A stretch of DNA of 15,049 nucleotides from Alphaproteobacteria bacterium (lineage in GTDB: Bacteria; Pseudomonadota; Alphaproteobacteria; Puniceispirillales; Puniceispirillaceae). The number at the start of each line of letters is the position of its first letter. Position 1 is the first letter of the stretch. This document shows, piece after piece, positions 1 through 8,032 of this stretch. Location of the stretch: contig WTJO01000034.1 in NCBI GenBank assembly GCA_011524805.1, positions 1 through 15,049 on the forward strand, in the 5' to 3' direction. Under the pieces are notes generated by a model. It was not told the origin of the DNA. It ran no database searches and saw nothing but the letters and a program-made list of their open reading frames with translations. Both the position numbers and the translations under genes were made by a program.

Positions 1-2847
1 CGCGTTCTGATAAAACCAGTCCGGCACCTCGGCCTGAGCCTCTGGCGCAAGCAGTGCTGCTTCAGACTCTGTTTGCTTATGGCCGGAGGCAAGCTGCCAC
101 ACTCCCTTTTCTGGCTGGGTGGCAGCTGTCATATTGCTAATTGTTTCAACCATCAGCTCATGCCAGCTATCTGGATAAAACCGACTATTTTTTTTCTCCC
201 AGCCTGAAATAAACAACGCCTGTTCGGCACGGGTAAGCGCAACATATAACAGCCTGTCCTCTTCATCCTTTCTGGCCTTTATTTGTTGTTGTTTCAGCGA
301 TGCGATCTGATCTGCCAATTCGGTTTCACTTGATACCCATAATGGCCCTGATTCTGTATTGGCAATAGGTTCGGGTTTGGAGGTTTGACGCAAGGTATCT
401 GGCAAAAATACCACTGGCGCCTGAAGCCCCTTTGCGCCATGCATGCTCATTACCCTGACCTCATTCTGGCTTCTGGCATCAAAATCACGTTTAATCTCGC
501 CACCGCTCTGCCTGAAACTAAGCAGAAAATGATATAGCCCTGTTCTGCCTGTCTGTCCGAAATCCCGTGCCTTTTGCAAAAATACGTTCAGGCTGTCATC
601 AATCGCTCCACCTAGACGCCGATATAGCGCCTCTCGCCCACCCTGATTAAGCACAGCGCTCCAGAATTCATATAATGGTACTGTGTCTGACAGGCGTTGC
701 CAGTGAAGTATCTTTGCAGCCGCCTGCCCCAAAACTGTTTCGGCGCCATCATGGGCGCGCAGACGTTCAAATAATGATAGTTTGCCCCTGTCATGACATA
801 GGCTAAATAGCGCATCTTCATCAAGACCGATTAAGGGTGATTTCAGCACGGCGGCAAGTTGCAGGTCATTTTGTGGCAACAGACACACATCACCAAGGGC
901 AAGCAAATCCAGTATTTCTATCTGGTTGTTCAGCTTGATTCTATCAGCCCCCGCCACAGGCACATTCAATAATTCAAGCTGCGAGCGAAGCAGAGCGTAA
1001 AACCGGTTACGGCTTCGCACCAGCACCAGAATATCCGATGGCTGAAAGATGCGTCCGAACCTGTCTGCTTCATCACCTGAAATCAGCCCCTTAATCTGGC
1101 TTGCAATAGCGCGCGCATGCACCAGATCGGCACGTTCTTCCTCTGCCTCGCTTGCGACAGTAAATGGCTGGGTAATGCTATCTTCTTCACTGCTCAAAGT
1201 CTGGCTTCTGACCTCCACCAGACCTGCCGTATCGGATTTGAAAGACTCATGTTTCGGGATATCTGCCCCCAGCCCCGGCAAGACGGGCTGCTCAGCGCCA
1301 TTATCGCCATTATCTATCTGGGTACAAAGCGCATCTACAAATTCAAGCACGGCTTTACATGAGCGGAAGGACATCCCAAAATCAATCTCGCGAAACGGTT
1401 TTTGTGCCTCTTTTGCCTGTTTCTGATAGCGAATATTATTCTCGACAAATACATCTGGTCTGGCGCCCTGAAAGCTATAGATAGACTGCTTATAATCGCC
1501 TACCACAAACAGGGTGCGCTGCTGGTCTCTATCCTGTTCGCTTCCATCAAAAAAGCTGTCTGTAAGCTGGTGCAATAGCGCCCATTGCTGGGGGCTGGTA
1601 TCCTGAGCTTCATCTAGCAATATATGATCAATTCCCTGATCCAGCTTATAGCGCACCCATGCCATCATCTGGGTGCGAGATAAAAGCTGTTCTGTAAAAT
1701 AGATCAGATCATCATAATCAAGCACCGAACGCGCAGTTTTTGCCTGCTGATAGCGGCGATATAAGGCTATCGCCAGATCAGCTATCGCCACACTATATGC
1801 ATAGCAGATAGCAGATGCCTGTTTCGAGCGTATCTCTTCAAGAATGGTCAGTACGGGCAGAATTATCCAATCCTGCCTGCCCCATTTTTCAGTAACTTTT
1901 TTATCTGCATATTTGGCGCGTCTGGTATGTTCTGCAGTAAATAACGCTTTCATTAATATCGATAGCCGGGCTGGTTTTTGTACTGCATCCAGTGCCAGCC
2001 AGTCATATAATTGTGCGGCCAACTTCTGGGCAGTTACCCCGCCATCCATCAGCCTATCTGCCAGCAATTTTATATCTATTTTGCCAAGCTGTGCGCATGC
2101 GTCAGCTTCGGCATCTGCCAGCTTTTCAGGTGGTGTAAAGTGATGCACCGTTTCAAGCGTTTCTGCATAGCCTTTTGCGCCCAGAGGCGATTCAGCCAGT
2201 CCGGCAATCATCTTTCTATCTGATAATACTGATCTTAGATGAGATAGAATCTGTTCTGCCTGCCCATTATCAATCAGAAAGCTGATCGATGCGACAAGCG
2301 GGCTGTTCAGCCGATAGGCATCATCCACAATCTCCAGAAATGACTGGCTTAACAGGCTGTCACTATCCTCTTCGGAGATCATCTCAAAAAACGGTGTGAC
2401 ATCAGCTTCAACAGGAAAGCGCCGCAAAATATGCTGACAGAAAGAATGCAGCGTATCAATACGCGGGCTATCGCCAAAATCCAGAATATAGGCAAATAGC
2501 TCTCTTGCACGCGCTAGCTGTTGCTGGGTTGGTCTTTCTTCACCCATATTAAACAGGTCTTCGCGTAATTCAGCCTGATCACACACAGCCCATTTCTGTA
2601 ATTTTTCTGACAGTCTGAAGCGCATTTCTGCAGCCGCGGCCTTGGTATAGGTCACACATAAAATCGTATCGGGTGATGCCCCACTTAGCAGAAGCCGGAG
2701 CACCCTGTTTGTCAGCACATGGGTTTTGCCAGTGCCTGCATTGGCTGACACAAATACAGAATTTTCAGGCGAAGTTGCCTCTGCCTGCCGCCTTACTGCC
2801 TCTTTATAGGCAGGGCTATTCTGACCATAGGAATTATTTGTCATCAT
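1..2847 (-). CDS. addA: Double-strand break repair helicase-nuclease subunit AddA (3' end beyond window)
   Basis: AddA is the UvrD/Rep-type helicase and nuclease subunit of AddAB, which resects double-strand breaks for RecA recombination. 949 codons are visible and the frame stays open to base 1. Motifs seen: Walker A SANAGTGKT (residues 34-42), motif II LLDEAQDTSPQQW (410-422), motif III GDYKQSIYSFQGARP (450-464), motif V MSMHGAKGLQAP (800-811) and motif VI LYVALTRAEQ (867-876). Family members are usually about 1150 residues, so roughly the last 200, including the RecB-type nuclease domain, lie outside. The start is one of two tandem ATGs (2847 or 2844), both served by a GAGG a few bases upstream. 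The start overlaps the end of addB by 14 bases, so the subunits are probably translationally coupled. All motifs fall in one frame, so I see no frameshift. Confidence 0.95.
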   Translation of the reverse strand, partial: MMTNNSYGQNSPAYKEAVRRQAEATSPENSVFVSANAGTGKTHVLTNRVLRLLLSGASPDTILCVTYTKAAAAEMRFRLSEKLQKWAVCDQAELREDLFNMGEERPTQQQLARARELFAYILDFGDSPRIDTLHSFCQHILRRFPVEADVTPFFEMISEEDSDSLLSQSFLEIVDDAYRLNSPLVASISFLIDNGQAEQILSHLRSVLSDRKMIAGLAESPLGAKGYAETLETVHHFTPPEKLADAEADACAQLGKIDIKLLADRLMDGGVTAQKLAAQLYDWLALDAVQKPARLSILMKALFTAEHTRRAKYADKKVTEKWGRQDWIILPVLTILEEIRSKQASAICYAYSVAIADLAIALYRRYQQAKTARSVLDYDDLIYFTEQLLSRTQMMAWVRYKLDQGIDHILLDEAQDTSPQQWALLHQLTDSFFDGSEQDRDQQRTLFVVGDYKQSIYSFQGARPDVFVENNIRYQKQAKEAQKPFREIDFGMSFRSCKAVLEFVDALCTQIDNGDNGAEQPVLPGLGADIPKHESFKSDTAGLVEVRSQTLSSEEDSITQPFTVASEAEEERADLVHARAIASQIKGLISGDEADRFGRIFQPSDILVLVRSRNRFYALLRSQLELLNVPVAGADRIKLNNQIEILDLLALGDVCLLPQNDLQLAAVLKSPLIGLDEDALFSLCHDRGKLSLFERLRAHDGAETVLGQAAAKILHWQRLSDTVPLYEFWSAVLNQGGREALYRRLGGAIDDSLNVFLQKARDFGQTGRTGLYHFLLSFRQSGGEIKRDFDARSQNEVRVMSMHGAKGLQAPVVFLPDTLRQTSKPEPIANTESGPLWVSSETELADQIASLKQQQIKARKDEEDRLLYVALTRAEQALFISGWEKKNSRFYPDSWHELMVETISNMTAATQPEKGVWQLASGHKQTESEAALLAPEAQAEVPDWFYQNA

Positions 2848-5800
2848 CCCCTACCTCATGGCGTCGCCATTCTCTGACACGGGCAAGATGCCGGTAATTT
2901 GAAAACCGTGGCCTGTTCTGGCTATCAGGCTCGCTTGGATAGCTTGCTGCAGGATTATCAAACCATCTGATAAGCGAAGTTAAATCCTCAAAATAGCTGT
3001 CAGGATCAAATGCTGTCGGAGTGACATCTTTTATCTGGCCTGCAAGTTGTTCCTTGCCAGATAGCTGCCAATATTCCAGCCTGTCAATCTCGACTGAGCC
3101 TGTATCATTCTGGCCATCAAATGCACCTGCTCTGGCTATAAAGGCCTCGATCATAAGCTGGGTTGCTCGGCCTTTAGTGACCTGCGCCTTTGTTGGCGGT
3201 GTGCCTGTTTTATAATCAATCACATGGCACAGATTATCAGCGGTGAAATCCAGCCTGTCTGCTTTCGCGCCAATACTAACAGCCCCCTCATCCACATCAA
3301 TATCTATCTTGCCCTTCACTTCTGTCAGGCTGTAGGTGATATATTTCCGCCGCTCTGTTTCCTGTTCAATGAACCAGCGCGCAATCTGGCTGAAGCTGGC
3401 ACGCCAGAAGCGCGTTATCTTTACATTGCTGGCATAGGCTGAAAAATAGTGATCGGCAATCGATTCAAGCCTGCCTTGCGCATCATCTGGTAAATCTCCA
3501 TCCGGATAGGCGGCCAGAAACGTTGCCAGACAATCATGAAAAATCGTGCCACGCAATGCCGCATCTGCCGGCCTGTCAACATCATCAAGTGGCCTTAGCC
3601 CCAGAATATATTTAGCATAAATCGCGTAAGGATCAGATATCAGCACATCCATATCTGTTGCCCATAATGTGCGTGGACGCACCGATAGCGCAGGGCATGG
3701 CGCCGGCATCTGGCACGGGCTTGCAGCGTCTGGTACCAGCCCCTCAAACCCTGCCTGAATATCTGCTGGCAGTCGTGAGTATAGCCGCCTATCCAGTCTG
3801 GTGGCGAGCAGAACGGCCTCAAGACGCTGCCACCATCTGCTGGCAGTTGCGGTGCCTTCATCTGCTGTTTCAGAGCGTGTGATGACAAGATTCGGGCTAT
3901 GTGCCAGCATGAAAAAATCATGTGCTGATAGCCCTGTCCGCCAGTGCCTGTCCGGCAGGCCAAGCGCGCCTCTTATCTCCTGATTAATCCATGGGCTGGT
4001 ATCAGGCGCAGGTGGCCATATACCCTCATTCAGCCCGCCCAATATCACCAGATCGGCAGATTGCATACGGGCTTCAACAGTGCCCAGAATTGCCAGCCGT
4101 GGATGGCTACGCCATTTTTTCCTGACCGGAATATTGGCAGCAAGCTGTTGAAAATACTCTGCATATTCAGACGGTTTCAGCATAATATCATCGCCATATA
4201 AGGCCATTTCTGATAATAGCTGGGCAGCGATTCTCCCATCTGCCTCACCCCATAATGTCAGTAACGCCTCATCCTGCTGGTCTGTCTGTGCCAGCATTTC
4301 TGCTGATTTACCATGAGCATCGGCAAGCTGGCTTAAGGAGGCAGAAGGCAATGCCATCACCTCGGCCAGAGGCTGAAGCGGGGCAAGGATATGGGCACGA
4401 TAAAAGTCAGCTAGCCTGCCATCATCATCAAACTCGTCAAGATAGGTTGCGATGGCCTCTGCACCTGCAGAAGGTAATGTACGTCGCAAAATGGCGGTTT
4501 CAATCCGCCTTATCTGGCGGTTAAAGGCCGCCATCTCCAGCCCGCCAGAGGCGAATTTATGCTTGGCAAGTGCCAGCAATCTATGCGCGTCCCCGCCAGT
4601 GCATGCCCATTGCGCAACAAGGCCAAGATAGCTGCCTGTGCGGGACTGTCCCAATGGCTCGCCAGCGCTATCTTCTACATCCAGCCCCCAGCGTAGCAGG
4701 GCGGCACGCACCCCGCGTGCCAGCTTTCTGTCCGGCGTTACAAGCAGGGCTGTTTTCTGTTTTGACTCAAGCGTTTTGCGCATTAGACCGGCAATAATAT
4801 CGGCTTCATGATACCTGTCACGACAGCCCATTAGCGATATCCCCTCAACGGCCTGTTCGGACAGGCTGGTCTGGCCTTTATCTGAGCGCCGCCATAAATG
4901 GGTCTGGCGGTAGGGGCGGAATACTTCCTGCCATAGCGCCCTGCGCTGCAGCATATTAGACCCTGTCTGTGTGTCTGCCTCTGCACAGAAATCAGCTACC
5001 TGAGAGGGGCGCATATCAAGCTGTTCTAACAGGCTGAATAGCTGATGCTGTGGGTGGCCTGAATCAGTGGAAATTGCATCAATATCATCATCAGAATCTA
5101 TCTGGTTTGCCAGCCCCGGCAACACCACCATTCCGGCTGGCAAACCAAGTACAGCCCGCATCATCTTAAGCGTACTTGGCAGAGAGCCTGTTGAGCCAGC
5201 TATCACAACCGGATGGGCGGGCGGCGATGTCTGCCAGCTATTTGTCAGCATCTCCACAATTTTAAGCTTTTTTTCGACAGGGTCCAGTCTGCCCAGTCTG
5301 CCTAGCAACTCTGGCCAGAGCCGCATGATAATATCCAGAAAGCGGACAATATCCTGCCAGTGAGTTGAAAATCTGTCAGGGATAATCTGATCCAGCTGCT
5401 CGGCTGTAATATCAGCCTGACGCATCTGATCCATCAGCCGCGCCAGATCTGCGGCCAGTATCAGCGCCTGTTTCTGGCTGATATTCTTCCCGCCAATCCG
5501 CATCGCGCCAATCAGACGAGCCAGCATAAATTGGCGCTGGGTTGTGCTGATTTCGGCAGGCAGAATCTGTGTGTGGCCTGAGACTATCTCGTCAAAAATC
5601 TCTTCGGTAAGCTCATCCCCCTCACCCAGCGGCATAAGCGAAGGCAGCATCACTGGCTGGCCATCCATATACTCTAGAAAGGCGGCCTGAATTGTCTGGC
5701 AGGCACGGTGTGAGGGCAGATAGATTCGCCATGTTGCAAGCGCTTCGGCAGAACCGGCGCGCGCACAGATACCACGCACAAGCATCTCGGCAAAGCCGTG

Positions 5801-5884
5801 TCCAGCCTTGATTGTGAACAGGCCGGACTGGCTCAGACTTGCATCCATGCTTCGGCCGAATATGTTGTTGCTAGACTCTGTCAT
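2834..5884 (-). CDS. addB: Double-strand break repair protein AddB
   Basis: AddB is the partner subunit of AddA: an inactivated helicase-like scaffold with a C-terminal nuclease. The 1016-residue protein is of usual length for alphaproteobacterial AddB. The N-terminus has no Walker A motif. Central family segments include the helicase-like VILGGLNEGIWPP (613-625). The C-terminal PD-(D/E)XK nuclease shows GTIFH (His783), KADRLD (Asp876), IDYK (Asp890, Lys892) and Gln909, and looks catalytically intact. The protein ends with the family-like NYRHLARVREW. The ATG at 5884 has no clear ribosome binding site; a second ATG lies at codon 13. It precedes addA with an overlap and follows tsaE by 87 bases. 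In many alphaproteobacteria amgK and murU lie between tsaE and addB; here they are absent. Confidence 0.95.
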   Translation of the reverse strand: MTESSNNIFGRSMDASLSQSGLFTIKAGHGFAEMLVRGICARAGSAEALATWRIYLPSHRACQTIQAAFLEYMDGQPVMLPSLMPLGEGDELTEEIFDEIVSGHTQILPAEISTTQRQFMLARLIGAMRIGGKNISQKQALILAADLARLMDQMRQADITAEQLDQIIPDRFSTHWQDIVRFLDIIMRLWPELLGRLGRLDPVEKKLKIVEMLTNSWQTSPPAHPVVIAGSTGSLPSTLKMMRAVLGLPAGMVVLPGLANQIDSDDDIDAISTDSGHPQHQLFSLLEQLDMRPSQVADFCAEADTQTGSNMLQRRALWQEVFRPYRQTHLWRRSDKGQTSLSEQAVEGISLMGCRDRYHEADIIAGLMRKTLESKQKTALLVTPDRKLARGVRAALLRWGLDVEDSAGEPLGQSRTGSYLGLVAQWACTGGDAHRLLALAKHKFASGGLEMAAFNRQIRRIETAILRRTLPSAGAEAIATYLDEFDDDGRLADFYRAHILAPLQPLAEVMALPSASLSQLADAHGKSAEMLAQTDQQDEALLTLWGEADGRIAAQLLSEMALYGDDIMLKPSEYAEYFQQLAANIPVRKKWRSHPRLAILGTVEARMQSADLVILGGLNEGIWPPAPDTSPWINQEIRGALGLPDRHWRTGLSAHDFFMLAHSPNLVITRSETADEGTATASRWWQRLEAVLLATRLDRRLYSRLPADIQAGFEGLVPDAASPCQMPAPCPALSVRPRTLWATDMDVLISDPYAIYAKYILGLRPLDDVDRPADAALRGTIFHDCLATFLAAYPDGDLPDDAQGRLESIADHYFSAYASNVKITRFWRASFSQIARWFIEQETERRKYITYSLTEVKGKIDIDVDEGAVSIGAKADRLDFTADNLCHVIDYKTGTPPTKAQVTKGRATQLMIEAFIARAGAFDGQNDTGSVEIDRLEYWQLSGKEQLAGQIKDVTPTAFDPDSYFEDLTSLIRWFDNPAASYPSEPDSQNRPRFSNYRHLARVREWRRHEVGDDDK

Positions 5885-5971
5885 TTATAGGCAAAACACT
5901 ACCTTGATTGTGATAGGAACACACAAGAATATCAAGCTGTGATCATAAAGGCTAGAGGGGGGCTAGCGGTA
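5885..5971 (-). promoter_or_regulatory. Gap between tsaE and addB: weak promoter-like site and inverted repeats
   Basis: This gap holds a weak sigma70-like site reading towards addB: TTGATA (5935-5930), a 17-base spacer and CACAAT (5912-5907). The same stretch is flanked by a 6-base inverted repeat, CTTGAT (5903-5908) and ATCAAG (5931-5936), 22 bases apart. Nearer tsaE there is a 5-bp hairpin, GCTAG/CTAGC (5951-5967), with a 7-base C-rich loop on the transcribed strand and only a short T run after it, too weak to call a terminator. AddAB may therefore have its own promoter, or simply be read from ahcY-tsaE. Confidence 0.25.
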
Positions 5972-6487
5972 TTATTCTAAATGGCTAAATCTAAGTGCGG
6001 TATGGCCAAATGCATCTGCCAGCCCTGCCAGCCAGCCTGTATCTTTGGCATCAATATCCATGATACGGCTTTCATCTGCGCTATCTGAAAACGCTATGTC
6101 TATATCTATCCTATTGTGTGGCAGATATGGCTCTATTCTGTCTGGCCATTCAATCAGGCACAGGGCTATCTCAAAACCCTGTTCAACGCCAAGCGCCCAT
6201 ATCTCGTCAGGATGGGTAAGCCGGTATAAATCCATGTGCCAGAGCTCGCGCCCGCCATGGGTCTGGTAATGCTGAACAAGCGTAAAGGTAGGGCTGGGGA
6301 TCTCTGCTATATCAACATCACATAACCAGCTTATGACATGGCGTGCAAACTCAGACTTACCTGCACCTAGCCCGCCCCTCAGGCAGATGGTCTGTGCGCC
6401 CTGACCATCGCCGGCAAACAGCTCGGCGACGCAGGCTGCTACTATTTTGGTGTCTTCGACAGTGTCAAGCTGGCATCTGATAGCCAT
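5972..6487 (-). CDS. tsaE: tRNA threonylcarbamoyladenosine biosynthesis protein TsaE
   Basis: TsaE is the P-loop ATPase that works with TsaB and TsaD to make t6A at position 37 of ANN-decoding tRNAs in the cytoplasm. The 171-residue protein is slightly longer than the usual 150 or so. It shows the P-loop GGLGAGKSEFAR, then SPTFTLVQHY, the HMDLYRL segment and IEWPDRIEPYLP, all in family order. The P-loop has Ser where Thr is common, which still fits the Walker A rule. It starts at an ATG 17 bases after the ahcY stop, so the two are probably co-transcribed. The ribosome binding site is weak. Confidence 0.93.
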   Translation of the reverse strand: MAIRCQLDTVEDTKIVAACVAELFAGDGQGAQTICLRGGLGAGKSEFARHVISWLCDVDIAEIPSPTFTLVQHYQTHGGRELWHMDLYRLTHPDEIWALGVEQGFEIALCLIEWPDRIEPYLPHNRIDIDIAFSDSADESRIMDIDAKDTGWLAGLADAFGHTALRFSHLE

Positions 6488-6504
6488 ATCAGCTTTCAGC
6501 CTGC

Positions 6505-7899
6505 CTAGTAACGATATTGATCAGATTTGAACGGTCCTTGCTGTTCAACACCAATATAGCTTGCCTGTTCTTCACGCAGTTTAGTCAGCGTGGCTCCGAC
6601 CTTCTCAAGATGCAGAGCAGCGACCTTTTCATCAAGATGACGCGGCAATGTATAAACCTGCGGCTTGTAGTCATCGCCCTTTGTCCAGAGTTCAATCTGG
6701 GCAAGCACCTGATTTGTAAATGAGGCTGACATCACAAATGACGGGTGGCCAGTGGCACAGCCAAGATTGACCAGCCTGCCTTTTGCCAGCAGGATCATGC
6801 GCTTGCCATCAGGAAATTCAACTTCATCTACCTGCGGCTTTACCTCATGCCATGCCATATTCTGCAGGGACGCCACATCGATTTCATTATCAAAATGGCC
6901 AATATTGCACACAATTGCCCTGTCTTTCATCTCGCGCATATGATCAAGATTGATGACATCTTTATTGCCTGTGGCTGTCACGAAAATATCTGCTTTTGAC
7001 GCGGCCTGTTCCATGGTCACCACCTCATAGCCTTCCATCGCCGCCTGAAGCGCACAGATAGGATCAATTTCTGTTACCATCACACGCGCGCCGCCCTGAC
7101 GAAGCGAAGCAGCAGATCCTTTGCCAACATCACCATAGCCGCATACAACCGCAACCTTGCCGGCCAGCATTACATCTGTGGCGCGTCTGATGCCATCAAC
7201 CAGTGATTCACGACAGCCATATAGATTATCAAATTTTGATTTTGTTACAGAATCATTCACATTGATTGCTGGGAAAGGTAGAAGACCTTTTTCAGCAAGC
7301 TGATACAAACGCAAGACACCAGTGGTTGTCTCTTCTGATACACCTGTAATGGCGTCGCGCTGCATCGTAAACCAGCCCGGGCTTGACGCTAGACGCTTTT
7401 GCATTTGCGCTTTCAGATATTCTTCTTCTTCAGAAGCAGGATGCTCAAGGATGGCTTCACCAGCCTCAGCGCGCGCACCTAGCAAAATATACATTGTTGC
7501 ATCACCGCCATCATCTAGGATGATGTTAGATGGTTTTCCATCCGGCCAATCAAATGTGCGATCTACATATTCCCAATATTCTGCAAGAGTTTCACCCTTC
7601 TTCGCGAATACAGGAATGCCTGAGTCTGCAATAGCAGCGGCAGCCTGATCTTGTGTTGAGAAAATATTACAAGATGACCAGCGAATATCTGCGCCTAATT
7701 TAGCAAGCGTCTGAATCAGAACAGCTGTTTGAATTGTCATATGAAGACAACCAGTCAAACGAGCACCCTTTAGAGGTTGCTGTCCCTTATACTCATCACG
7801 AAGCGCCATAAGACCTGGCATTTCACTCTCAGCAATCGAAATTTCTTTGTGACCCCAATCAGCAAGGCCAATATCTGTGATGATGTAATCTTGAGACAT
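6505..7899 (-). CDS. ahcY: Adenosylhomocysteinase (S-adenosyl-L-homocysteine hydrolase)
   Basis: This NAD-dependent cytoplasmic enzyme splits S-adenosylhomocysteine into adenosine and homocysteine, relieving product inhibition of methyltransferases. The 464-residue length matches the long bacterial form. Seen: substrate-domain segments TGCLHMTIQTAV (49-60) and WSSCNIFSTQD (74-84), the bacterial insertion around 146-180, the NAD-binding GYGDVGKG (254-261), CNIGHFDNEID (331-341) and the conserved C-terminal tail KSDQYRY. Two positions differ from the form I know best: AVLIQTL for AVLIETL and TQDQ for TQDH; I cannot say whether this matters. The start ATG has a good ribosome binding site, AAGGAA at 7913-7908, eight bases upstream. 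It is followed closely by tsaE. The leader carries a promoter and a strong hairpin (separate entries). Confidence 0.97.
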   Translation of the reverse strand: MSQDYIITDIGLADWGHKEISIAESEMPGLMALRDEYKGQQPLKGARLTGCLHMTIQTAVLIQTLAKLGADIRWSSCNIFSTQDQAAAAIADSGIPVFAKKGETLAEYWEYVDRTFDWPDGKPSNIILDDGGDATMYILLGARAEAGEAILEHPASEEEEYLKAQMQKRLASSPGWFTMQRDAITGVSEETTTGVLRLYQLAEKGLLPFPAINVNDSVTKSKFDNLYGCRESLVDGIRRATDVMLAGKVAVVCGYGDVGKGSAASLRQGGARVMVTEIDPICALQAAMEGYEVVTMEQAASKADIFVTATGNKDVINLDHMREMKDRAIVCNIGHFDNEIDVASLQNMAWHEVKPQVDEVEFPDGKRMILLAKGRLVNLGCATGHPSFVMSASFTNQVLAQIELWTKGDDYKPQVYTLPRHLDEKVAALHLEKVGATLTKLREEQASYIGVEQQGPFKSDQYRY

Positions 7900-7917
7900 A
7901 ACAACAATTCCTTTTTT

Positions 7918-7950
7918 AAAAGATAGCCGGCAACATTAAAGCTACCTTTT
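7918..7950 (-). promoter_or_regulatory. 10-bp hairpin in the ahcY leader, just before the ribosome binding site
   Basis: On the transcribed strand AAAAGGTAGC (7950-7941) pairs with GCTATCTTTT (7927-7918), ten base pairs with one G-U, around a 13-base loop. The 3' arm ends in TTTT and lies four bases before the AAGGAA ribosome binding site, so it could act as a terminator-like attenuator or influence ribosome access. It does not fit the SAH, SAM-II or Rhodobacterales SAM/SAH riboswitch consensus sequences as I remember them, and I found no convincing pseudoknot. It might instead simply end the rapZ transcript. Confidence 0.5.
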
Positions 7951-7981
7951 TATTCCGTCGTGCTTTTAGCAGATTTTCTCG

Positions 7982-8010
7982 ATAACAAAAAGAATATTTT
8001 CTTTTGGCAA
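7982..8010 (-). promoter_or_regulatory. Probable sigma70-type promoter of ahcY
   Basis: TTGCCA (8010-8005) and TGTTAT (7987-7982) are 17 bases apart, matching the -35 consensus at five of six and the -10 at four of six positions. Transcription would start near 7975, giving a leader of about 75 bases that contains the hairpin at 7918-7950. The spacer carries an inverted repeat (AAAAGAA, four bases, TTCTTTT), a possible operator. It lies in the 133-base gap after rapZ, the natural place for an ahcY promoter. Confidence 0.45.
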
Positions 8011-8032
8011 ATCGCCTGCACTGCACTCAAAC

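Noticed and set aside
1049..1426. Open reading frames on the plus strand opposite addA, addB, ahcY, rapZ and polA (for example 1049-1426, 1844-2143, 7322-7648)
   Set aside because: They lie antisense to genes with clear family motifs, have low-complexity composition and no supported start site; they are frame shadows.
1..2847. addA as a pseudogene or truncated gene
   Set aside because: The reading frame is continuous with all helicase motifs in one frame; it is only cut by the window edge.
3640..3963. Minus-strand frame inside addB, and similar ones inside polA (11581-11877, 12010-12201) and addA (612-824)
   Set aside because: They overlap intact coding sequence in another frame of the same strand and have no recognisable motif.
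7900..7980. A SAM-II, SAH or SAM/SAH riboswitch before ahcY
   Set aside because: The leader has a hairpin but no sequence that matches these consensus sequences as I remember them, and no convincing pseudoknot; reported only as an unassigned hairpin.
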